Assembly: GCA_011065065.1 (NCBI GenBank)
Contig: JAAKFL010000099.1
Coordinates: 1 to 6,755 of the forward strand
Source of the DNA: Chlamydiota bacterium
Lineage (GTDB): Bacteria > Chlamydiota > Chlamydiia > Chlamydiales > SLFE01
DNA length: 6,755 bases
Direction of reading: 5' to 3'
In this document: positions 1 through 5,470 of the stretch, one piece after another
How the letters are laid out: each line of letters opens with the position of its first letter
Position numbering within the stretch: position 1 is the stretch's first letter
Notes under the pieces: generated by a model
Told to the model about the DNA's origin: nothing
Databases searched by the model: none
The model's input: only the letters and a program-made list of their open reading frames with translations
Position numbers and translations under genes: made by a program

Positions 1-609
1 GTCCCCTATTCTTTGATTATCCTACCGATCCTTTTGGTGGGAATCGGTGTCTTCTTTGTTCATGCAAACGATCTTCGCATTGATCCGGATGTGAGCATGG
101 AGAGGTTTTGGACTGGTCTTCTTTTCACTGTTTCTTCCATTGCCATGTGGGCTTGGTATGCGGTGAATAATGCCCAATACCTCAAATCTCAAAAAGATTT
201 AAATTTCGTGGATTTTAACATAATCATCGGTGTTTGGTGTCTTTTGTTATCAGTCGTTTCTATGGTTTTCATGGCGATTGTGCCTATGGAGCAATTTCAT
301 TTAACATCTTCCAGTTTGACATCAAATGAGCTTACTTGGTTTTTAATTGCGGCAATCCTCTTAGGTTTTTTTGGATCATATATGGGAACATTCTTTTGGT
401 TTCGCGCTTCAAAAATGCTTCCGGTGACATTAGCAGGACAGATCATTGTTGCAGAAACCTGCTGCGGATTGTTGTACACGTACATTTATCAGCAGAGGTT
501 GCCGATGTTATATGAAGTGATTGGATTTGTTTTGGTAGTGAGTGGGGTTTTGATCTCATTGAGGAGAATCCAGCAGTACCAATTACAGAAAGCTGCTTTA
601 ACGACGTGA
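1..609 (+). CDS. EamA/DMT-family transporter, C-terminal part (5' truncated by window edge)
   Basis: This is an inner-membrane carrier of the drug/metabolite transporter superfamily; its substrate cannot be told from the sequence. The frame is open from base 1, so the true start lies outside the window; a TTG at 13 is only an internal codon. About 202 residues are visible, with roughly six hydrophobic segments: the end of one helix (about 4-22), then about 34-52, 75-98, 113-133, 142-164 and 172-191. The stretch GSYMGTFFWFRAS followed by LPVTLAGQIIVAET is typical of the second EamA repeat, where a small-residue helix and the LAGQ/ET segment are conserved. The protein ends in a short basic tail (LRRIQQYQLQK). 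It converges on rmuC across a 151-bp repeat-filled gap. No canonical terminator (GC stem followed by T-run) is seen after the stop. The family is well supported; specificity is unknown. Confidence 0.85.
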   Translation, partial: VPYSLIILPILLVGIGVFFVHANDLRIDPDVSMERFWTGLLFTVSSIAMWAWYAVNNAQYLKSQKDLNFVDFNIIIGVWCLLLSVVSMVFMAIVPMEQFHLTSSSLTSNELTWFLIAAILLGFFGSYMGTFFWFRASKMLPVTLAGQIIVAETCCGLLYTYIYQQRLPMLYEVIGFVLVVSGVLISLRRIQQYQLQKAALTT

Positions 610-760
610 CTTATTTTTTTATTAACGCAAAGAAGCAAAGACACGAAGACGCAAAGATTTGTGCTTGCACATTATGATCATGAAATGATCTCGAACTTTT
701 AGACGCAGATGGCGCATCAGATGAATTCTTTCTTTGCTTCTTCGCGTTAAAAAAAATAAA
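610..760. repeat. Inverted-repeat element made of degenerate acgcaaag 8-mers
   Basis: The whole gap between two convergent genes is one structured repeat. The left arm (611-641) and right arm (731-760) are reverse complements: a T-rich outer end, then taacgcRaagaagcaaaga, with one mismatch and a 2-nt gap. Inside the left arm, four 8-mers run in tandem at 625-656: acgcaaag, aagcaaag, acacgaag, acgcaaag. The right arm holds two such units on the other strand (732-747). The roughly 90-nt interior has a 6-bp stem with 3-nt loop (gatcat-gaa-atgatc, 676-690) and a related tract, gacgcagatggcgcatcaga, at 702-721. No coding potential is seen. It resembles a small non-autonomous or REP/MITE-like dispersed repeat. 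The outer ends are T then A on the + strand, the reverse of a normal terminator, though the arms could form a long RNA stem at the ends of both converging transcripts. Confidence 0.75.
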
Positions 761-2074
761 TCACTTCTCCGATGTTGATACTTCCTTTGTCTCTTCACGG
801 ATTAGCCGCGGTAGCCGATCCACTGGCTCCAACACATCAATCTCCTGATCTGTGCTGGCTCCGGTCTCCTTCAATTTCCGTGCTGTCACCAAGATGCGAC
901 TTTCAAACGATCCCACACTCTTATTATACGCATCAATCGTCCGCTCCAATCCCTTCCTCATGTCAACAAAATGGTTGGCCAACACAAATATCCTTTCGTA
1001 TAGCTGCCTGCCAAGATCACTGATCTGTTGCGCATTCTCCGCTATCTTCTCTTGCCGCCATCCATAAGCCACAGACCGCAATAACGAGATCAAAGTTGTG
1101 GGAGTTGCCAGAATCACCCGCTGTTCCACACCATATTCAATCAAACTGGGATCCATTTCTAAAGCGGCGGAAAAAAATGTCTCGCCTGGAAGAAAGAGTA
1201 CGACAAACTCAGGTGTCGATTTAAATTGATCCCAATAGCCCTTCGATGCCAATTGCATAATATGCTTCCTGACATGCTTCGCGTGTTCCATCAGCTTCAC
1301 TTTTCGGATTTCTTCATCATCAGTTTCTAGAGAATCAAGATATCCCTGTAAGGGGGTCTTAGAATCAACGACAATCTCTTTTCCTCCAGGTAATTTAACC
1401 ACCATATCAGGGCGTAAACGTCCATCCTCGCTGGAAACCGATTGCTGCTCTTTGAAATCGCAATACTCCAACATCCCTGCAATCTCGACTACGCGACGGA
1501 GTTGCATCTCCCCCCACCTTCCACGGACAGTCGGTGTTCTGAGTGCTTTGACGAGATTCGATGTCTCGTTTTGAAGACGGGACTGGGCTGTAGCCAGGCT
1601 TTTCACCTGTTCTCGGATACTGATGTGAGTCGACGAGAGAGTATTTTTCAAATCTTGGTGACTTTGATCGGTTTTTTTCAGGGATTCCTTAATGGGTTTG
1701 ATCAATTCATCAATAGCTTTGTAGCGATGATGGATCTCTACCTTAGCCCCTTCATGATACTTCTCAAATTTCGCTGTTGCGAGATCGAGAAAAGACATGG
1801 TATTTTGTTTCAGAGCATCCGCAGAAAGTGCCTTAAAAGAATCAGTCAGCTGCTTTTGAGCTTGATTGAGCAGCTCGACTTGTTCAGCAGCCCGCTTTTT
1901 TTCTACTTCAAGCAGCGTTTCAAGCTCAACAATGCGGATCTTAAGTTGGTTTTTTGATTCATGAAGAGCTTGGATTTCATGGGTTTTTAATCGAATCGTC
2001 CGTTCGCGCCAAATGATGATCGAAAGCAACACAACAGACAAACACCCAAGGATTGTTAAGACGGCAATAAACAT
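761..2074 (-). CDS. rmuC: DNA recombination protein RmuC family
   Basis: RmuC-family proteins are membrane-anchored and nuclease-like. In E. coli, loss of rmuC changes recombination at inverted repeats, but the biochemical activity is poorly defined. The N-terminus is one hydrophobic anchor (about residues 2-22 from the start used here), followed by a long charged coiled-coil stretch to about 170. The core then holds GRWGEMQL (RWGE about 186-189), RPDMVVKLPGGK and IVVDSK. These give the PD...(D)xK pattern of the PD-(D/E)XK nuclease fold (P222, D223, D237, K239). FLPGE follows at about 294-298, with a long helical tail. At 437 aa it is full length for the family. I chose the ATG at 2072-2074 because GGAGGA lies 9 nt upstream of it (2084-2089), whereas the ATG at 2099-2101, which gives 446 aa, has no Shine-Dalgarno and would sit almost on the predicted transcription start. 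It is divergent from the F-box genes, without visible functional link. Confidence 0.93.
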   Translation of the reverse strand: MFIAVLTILGCLSVVLLSIIIWRERTIRLKTHEIQALHESKNQLKIRIVELETLLEVEKKRAAEQVELLNQAQKQLTDSFKALSADALKQNTMSFLDLATAKFEKYHEGAKVEIHHRYKAIDELIKPIKESLKKTDQSHQDLKNTLSSTHISIREQVKSLATAQSRLQNETSNLVKALRTPTVRGRWGEMQLRRVVEIAGMLEYCDFKEQQSVSSEDGRLRPDMVVKLPGGKEIVVDSKTPLQGYLDSLETDDEEIRKVKLMEHAKHVRKHIMQLASKGYWDQFKSTPEFVVLFLPGETFFSAALEMDPSLIEYGVEQRVILATPTTLISLLRSVAYGWRQEKIAENAQQISDLGRQLYERIFVLANHFVDMRKGLERTIDAYNKSVGSFESRILVTARKLKETGASTDQEIDVLEPVDRLPRLIREETKEVSTSEK

Positions 2075-2083
2075 GAGATTGGT

Positions 2084-2089
2084 TCCTCC
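2084..2089 (-). promoter_or_regulatory. Shine-Dalgarno GGAGGA that sets the rmuC start
   Basis: Read on the - strand, GGAGGA lies 9 nt before the ATG at 2074-2072. It falls inside the longer open frame that starts at 2101. The sequence before the 2101 ATG (ctcatatctttaatacc...) has no purine-rich match. The signal therefore favours the shorter 437-aa protein, whose N-terminus begins directly with the membrane anchor, as is usual for RmuC. Confidence 0.65.
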
Positions 2090-2115
2090 AAACCACACCA
2101 TAGCATAATGATGGT

Positions 2116-2143
2116 ATTAAAGATATGAGGCCAATTGATTCAA
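2116..2143 (-). promoter_or_regulatory. Possible sigma-70-type promoter for rmuC
   Basis: On the - strand, TTGAAT (2143-2138) and TTTAAT (2121-2116) are separated by 16 nt. The -10 matches five of six consensus bases and the -35 four of six. Transcription would begin near 2109, about 35 nt before the preferred rmuC start but only about 8 nt before the longer alternative. AT-rich sequence produces such matches by chance, so this is a candidate only. Confidence 0.35.
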
Positions 2144-2165
2144 AAGGACATTTCCTCCATATAGT
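2135..2165 (+). promoter_or_regulatory. Possible promoter for the F-box gene cluster
   Basis: TTGATT (2135-2140) and TATAGT (2160-2165) are the best -35/-10 pair ahead of the first F-box gene. The spacing is 19 nt, longer than the usual 17. It overlaps the candidate rmuC promoter, so the two directions would compete within an 84-bp divergent gap. The gene's ribosome site is AAGGGG (2175-2180), 5 nt before the ATG at 2186. The promoter call is weak. Confidence 0.25.
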
Positions 2166-2185
2166 CAATTAACCAAGGGGTCATT

Positions 2186-3172
2186 ATGATTCGAGATCTA
2201 TCCAATAACCCTATCCCACAATTACCTTACGAAGTTTCCACCCTCGTGTTTAGTCACCTCGAACCCTCGATGAAACCCATTCTTTCTTTAGTCAAGAAAG
2301 CCTGGAAAAACTTTGTCGAAGAGAACACAACTTTGCACCAAATGTGGAAAACCGAATATACGATCACTGGAGAAATTGAAGGGAAAAAATTTAGTTGTTT
2401 AGTCATAGATTATACCGGTTTTACAGCTGTCGAACATTTTGGTCACCAATATTATGAAGATGAAATGGTGCCCTCTTTTTCCATAAGTGTAAAAAATCAC
2501 GCGATCTGCAATTTAAGATGCTTATATCAACTCGGATATCAATCAATCAGAAGTCTTGAAAGAAATGACTATATATGTTCCGACAAATTTGAGATTACAA
2601 GTCTCAATCCCAACATCATCAAAATCTATGAACACGATAGTAAAAACTTAGAGTCCATTTTCTATGTCGACATGTCAATTGAAGTAAAGTCAAAAGAATA
2701 TCCCTATTATTTCGTATATAAATATATCCCCCAACATGTTGAGCCCGCTGTTGTGAAAGAAAAAATTTCAGAATTTTTAGCAGAAAATCCTCTTAAAGAG
2801 TACCGTTGCTACCATAATCGGTATGGACTGATTATTGAAGGTAAAAACAAGCGCAACATCTTTGAAGTCTATTACGCGCAACCAGATGAACTCAAATTTT
2901 CCAAACTTGATATTCAGGAAAGTTCCTACTTATATCAATATATGAAATACTTTGGAAAAAATAAAAAGAGGGTAAAAATAAAACTTAAAATTTCAGCTAA
3001 AAATAAGAAAAAATATTATTATGGTGATATCGAGAAAGAAGTTGTTATCATCAATTATAAACACAAAAAACAGATCACTCCCTATCTCAATGGAGAACCT
3101 GCCGAAATCGTCGAAAAAAGCGATGGTTTCAAATTACCCTACTCCATAAAAAAATATTTTTTTTGCATGTAA
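2186..3172 (+). CDS. F-box domain protein 1, probable secreted ubiquitin-ligase-hijacking effector
   Basis: The protein has 328 aa. Residues 11-57 form an F-box: PxLPYEVSTLVFSHLEPS, then LSLVKKAWKNFVEENTTLHQMW. It keeps the LPxE opening, the hydrophobic I/V-F-x-x-L helix, the LSLVxKxWKxFV helix and a late Trp (W54). F-boxes bind Skp1 in eukaryotic SCF E3 ligases; bacterial ones are effectors that act in the host cell. No signal peptide or membrane helix is visible, so export would need a type III/IV-like system. The remaining ~270 residues match no family I recognise but share blocks with the two downstream paralogues: YYFVY (about 176-180), RCYHNRYGLIIEG, YYAQPDELKF, and the tail PYLNGEPA (299-306) with SDGFKLPY (312-319). 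Compared with them it lacks about 28 residues in the basic segment (M253-G280, rich in Lys). It is the most diverged copy, with local GC near 20% at 2941-3060. The function is inferred from the F-box only. Confidence 0.85.
   Translation: MIRDLSNNPIPQLPYEVSTLVFSHLEPSMKPILSLVKKAWKNFVEENTTLHQMWKTEYTITGEIEGKKFSCLVIDYTGFTAVEHFGHQYYEDEMVPSFSISVKNHAICNLRCLYQLGYQSIRSLERNDYICSDKFEITSLNPNIIKIYEHDSKNLESIFYVDMSIEVKSKEYPYYFVYKYIPQHVEPAVVKEKISEFLAENPLKEYRCYHNRYGLIIEGKNKRNIFEVYYAQPDELKFSKLDIQESSYLYQYMKYFGKNKKRVKIKLKISAKNKKKYYYGDIEKEVVIINYKHKKQITPYLNGEPAEIVEKSDGFKLPYSIKKYFFCM
3148..3164 (+). other. A7 and T8 homopolymer runs at the 3' end of F-box gene 1 (possible slippage site)
   Basis: A7 at 3148-3154 and T8 at 3157-3164 lie just before the TAA at 3170. 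In the gene's own frame they read A-AAA-AAA and T-TTT-TTT, both classical -1 slippery heptamers. The frame of the next gene is open from 3061 through 4335, so one -1 slip, or insertion of one base in a run, would join gene 1 to gene 2 through a 20-residue linker. That this happens is inference. Confidence 0.35.
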
Positions 3173-3181
3173 ATTATTTTT

Positions 3182-3215
3182 TTGATAAAACAACTCTCAG
3201 TTTCATCAAGGAGGT
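3182..3215 (+). promoter_or_regulatory. Hairpin abutting the strong Shine-Dalgarno of F-box gene 2
   Basis: TTGATAAAAC (3182-3191) pairs with GTTTCATCAA (3200-3209), nine of ten pairs around an 8-nt loop. The 3' strand of the stem includes the AA of AAGGAGGT (3208-3215), the ribosome site lying 7 nt before the ATG at 3223. U-G wobbles at the base could extend the stem further into the ribosome site. No T-run follows, so it is not an intrinsic terminator. It may adjust translation of gene 2 or be an RNA-processing point between genes 1 and 2. Confidence 0.4.
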
Positions 3216-3222
3216 CATAATC

Positions 3223-4338
3223 ATGATTCAAAACTTATCCCATAATCCTTTTCCAGTACTCCCCTATGAAATCTCAACCATGGTGTTTGGCCAACTTGAC
3301 CCCTCGTTCACACCGACACTTTCTTTAGTCTCCAAAACATGGAAAAACTTTGTCGAAGACAATCAAACCCTTCATCGCACATGGAAAACTGAATATACTC
3401 TGAACGGAGAAATCAATAGAAAACCTTTCTCTTGTCTGGTTCAAGATCATACCGGTATCGCTTCCGTGCGCTCTGTTGAAATCGATCCCGACACTACTGA
3501 GCCAAAATTCGATGTCAAAATCAAAAACCATTGTCTATCCCTTGACGAGAGAAAATATCTCCAACCAGAATATGATTGTCTCAGAGAAAAACCTTTGGGT
3601 TTTTGGTATCGCATCTCAGACCAAATCACGCTCCGTAAAATCGATGCTGATATCGTCGAGATTTCTGAACACGATACCGACGATAAGAATTGTGTCTTTT
3701 ACGTCGATACCTCATTCGAGTACAAGACAGAAGAAAAAATTTACTACTTTGTCTATGATTTTTGGCCTCATATCACTGACCCAAATGCCGACAACCGAAT
3801 AGACAAACTATTTTCAGAAACTCATCTGAGTGAACACCGCTGCTTTCAAAACCGTTTTGGCACCGTCATTGAAGGGCACAATGATCAAGATGATCTAAGG
3901 ATATTTTACGCAAAACCAGATGATACGAGTTTTCAAGAGCTCGATCAGATTGTCGAGCTTGGTTGGTTAATGAATTCTTATGCCGTAAGGACTGCGAAAG
4001 AAACAGATGAATATGTCTTGAGTTACATGAAGGAGCACCATTCCATTCTATATAAAATGAGTCGTAAGAAAAAATGGGTCAAACCTTCAGATTCGAAAAG
4101 GAATTACTTCCTTCGCAAACCCTCAAAATCTAGAAGTGCCGCATGGTTGCGAAAAAACATGATTCGGATGGATACTCCTGAAGGCTACTACGGACCTATT
4201 GGATATGAAAACCGCATCATCCTCGTCAATTATGATTCACCAACAAAGGAAATCATTCCCTACCTCAACGGAGAACCCGCCAAGACCATCAAACAAACCG
4301 ATGGTTTTACATTAACTTACCCTGTCAGGACATTGTGA
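3223..4338 (+). CDS. F-box domain protein 2, probable secreted ubiquitin-ligase-hijacking effector
   Basis: The protein has 371 aa. The F-box spans about residues 11-57 (LPYEISTMVFGQLDPS, then LSLVSKTWKNFVEDN, with W54). This copy is closer to the eukaryotic pattern than gene 1, with LVSKxW intact. Behind it lies an unrecognised region conserved with gene 3: KYLQPxYDxL, FYVDTSFEY, YYFVYDFWPHITDPNA, RCFQNRFG, FYAKPDD, then a very basic segment (SRKKK at 280-284 and on to about 313), YYGP (322-325), IILVNYDSP and a tail with YLNGEPAKTIKQTDGFTLTYP ending at about 367. No signal peptide, membrane segment, ankyrin or leucine-rich repeats are visible. I chose the ATG at 3223 rather than an upstream TTG (3163) because AAGGAGGT precedes it by 7 nt and the product then aligns with its paralogues from residue 1. 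It lies 50 nt after gene 1 and 10 nt before gene 3. The SCF link is inferred from the family; the C-terminal target is unknown. Confidence 0.88.
   Translation: MIQNLSHNPFPVLPYEISTMVFGQLDPSFTPTLSLVSKTWKNFVEDNQTLHRTWKTEYTLNGEINRKPFSCLVQDHTGIASVRSVEIDPDTTEPKFDVKIKNHCLSLDERKYLQPEYDCLREKPLGFWYRISDQITLRKIDADIVEISEHDTDDKNCVFYVDTSFEYKTEEKIYYFVYDFWPHITDPNADNRIDKLFSETHLSEHRCFQNRFGTVIEGHNDQDDLRIFYAKPDDTSFQELDQIVELGWLMNSYAVRTAKETDEYVLSYMKEHHSILYKMSRKKKWVKPSDSKRNYFLRKPSKSRSAAWLRKNMIRMDTPEGYYGPIGYENRIILVNYDSPTKEIIPYLNGEPAKTIKQTDGFTLTYPVRTL
4215..4322 (+). repeat. Copy 1 of a 108-bp direct repeat at the 3' ends of F-box genes 2 and 3
   Basis: Positions 4215-4322 and 5341-5448 align without gaps, with 6 mismatches by my count. 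The last 47 bp (4276-4322 and 5402-5448) are identical, including third codon positions. The encoded residues are the IILVNYDSP...TLTYP tail. Homology stops within about ten bases of the end of the tract. Confidence 0.8.
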
Positions 4339-4348
4339 AGGAATTCTT

Positions 4349-5470
4349 ATGATCCAAGACATCTCTGATAACCCATTTCCAGAGCTGCCCTATGAAGTCT
4401 CAACAATTGTGTTTGGCCATCTTGATCCAACGCTCACCCCAACACTCTCTTTAGTCTCTAAAACATGGAAAAGCTTTGTTGAAAAGAATCGAATCCTTCT
4501 TCGCACATGGAAATTCGATTACACCTTTGTAGGATGGTCAGGTGGATTATGTTACGGTGTTGGTATTCGAGATTACACCGGACTGTCATCCATTGAGTCA
4601 GTTACTGTGAACTCGATTGAAAAAAAACGGATCCCAGAAATGGTTGTGAAAATAAAAAACCACTGGCTGAGAACAGGGAGAAAATATCTCCAGCCAGGCT
4701 ACGACTCTCTTACTGAAAAGAATTTTTTATATTTCAAAAATTCCCTCAGCTTCATAATTCGTAGACTCGACTCTGATATTATCAAAATTTCTGAATACGC
4801 CATCTCAGACAAAACTTCTCGCTGTTACGTCGACACCTCATTTGAATATCGGACAAAAGATAAAACCTATTATTTTGTTTATGATTTTTGGCCACATATA
4901 ACTGACCCTAATGCCCACAACAGAATGGAAAAATTCCTTGCAAAACATTCTCCGCCCCAATACCGTTGCTTTCAAAACAAGTTTGGTATCATCATTGAAG
5001 AATTAGTCAATCCAAATAAGATAAGACTCTATTACGCCAAACCTAAAGACAAAAAGTTTAAGAAAATCAATAGGGTTTCGAACCTTGATTGGTTAATCAG
5101 TAGCCATGCCAGCCAATCCGCCAAGGAAACCAATGAATATGTCTTACATTATATGAAAGAAAACCATCATGATTTATATAAAATGAGTCGCAAGAAGAAA
5201 TGCGTCAAATCATCGAGATCTAAAAAGATTTTTTTCCGCAAGAAGCCAACTAAAACCCAAAGTAAAGAATGGTTATTATCTAACCTAAAGTGTTTTGATC
5301 CACCTCAAGGTTATTATGGAAGCACGGAGCTAAGGAACACCATCATCCTCGTCAATTATGATTCACCGACAGGAGAAATCATTCCCTACCTCAATGGAGA
5401 GCCCGCCAAGACCATCAAACAAACCGATGGTTTTACATTAACTTACCCGACCAGGGAGATGGACTTTTAG
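4349..5470 (+). CDS. F-box domain protein 3, probable secreted ubiquitin-ligase-hijacking effector
   Basis: The protein has 373 aa and aligns with gene 2 over its whole length. The F-box spans about 11-57 (LPYEVSTIVFGHLDPT, then LSLVSKTWKSFVEKN, with W54). The middle third differs most from gene 2 (for example YTFVGWSGGLCYGVGIRDYTG), while YYFVYDFWPHITDPNA, RCFQNKFG, YYAKPKD, YKMSRKKK (M279, SRKKK 280-284) and the C-terminal PYLNGEPAKTI...TLTYP are kept. The basic stretch from 280 to about 310 could be a nuclear-localisation or polyanion-binding segment. The ribosome site AAGGA (4338-4342) begins on the last base of gene 2's stop codon, 6 nt before the ATG, so the two genes are almost certainly one transcript and may be translationally coupled. 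The last 33 nt overlap, tail-to-tail, the gene on the other strand. No terminator follows. It is probably an effector acting on the host ubiquitin system; the substrate is unknown. Confidence 0.88.
   Translation: MIQDISDNPFPELPYEVSTIVFGHLDPTLTPTLSLVSKTWKSFVEKNRILLRTWKFDYTFVGWSGGLCYGVGIRDYTGLSSIESVTVNSIEKKRIPEMVVKIKNHWLRTGRKYLQPGYDSLTEKNFLYFKNSLSFIIRRLDSDIIKISEYAISDKTSRCYVDTSFEYRTKDKTYYFVYDFWPHITDPNAHNRMEKFLAKHSPPQYRCFQNKFGIIIEELVNPNKIRLYYAKPKDKKFKKINRVSNLDWLISSHASQSAKETNEYVLHYMKENHHDLYKMSRKKKCVKSSRSKKIFFRKKPTKTQSKEWLLSNLKCFDPPQGYYGSTELRNTIILVNYDSPTGEIIPYLNGEPAKTIKQTDGFTLTYPTREMDF
5341..5448 (+). repeat. Copy 2 of the 108-bp direct repeat, in F-box gene 3
   Basis: This is the partner of 4215-4322. 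Silent sites are identical over 5402-5448, while the central parts of the two genes have diverged widely. That pattern suggests a recent exchange confined to the tail rather than uniform divergence after duplication. The stop codon of the opposite-strand gene (5440-5438) lies inside this copy. Confidence 0.8.

Noticed and set aside
625..656. Start of a CRISPR array
   Set aside because: The repeat unit is 8 nt with no spacers and no cas gene nearby.
610..760. Bidirectional intrinsic terminator
   Set aside because: The stem opens with a T-tract and closes with an A-tract on both strands, and the loop is about 90 nt, so it lacks the GC-stem plus T-run form.
772..1067. Two overlapping + strand frames opposite the 3' end of rmuC
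   Set aside because: Both are antisense to the well-supported RmuC coding sequence and have low-complexity, Ser/Pro/Cys-rich products.
1442..1957. A 171-codon open frame on the + strand inside rmuC
   Set aside because: It is antisense to a clear RmuC, its Cys/Phe/Leu-rich product matches no family I know, and no ribosome site was identified.
1977..2168. 63-codon - strand frame spanning the rmuC 5' end and the divergent gap
   Set aside because: It overlaps rmuC in another frame and has no suitably placed ribosome site or recognisable product.
3163..3222. Upstream TTG start adding 20 residues to F-box protein 2
   Set aside because: AAGGAGGT precedes the ATG at 3223, and the paralogues start at the equivalent residue. 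The extension matters only as a possible frameshift linker.
3325..3802. Three open frames overlapping F-box gene 2 on either strand
   Set aside because: They overlap a conserved domain-bearing gene, have no ribosome sites and no counterpart that I noticed in the paralogous F-box gene 3.
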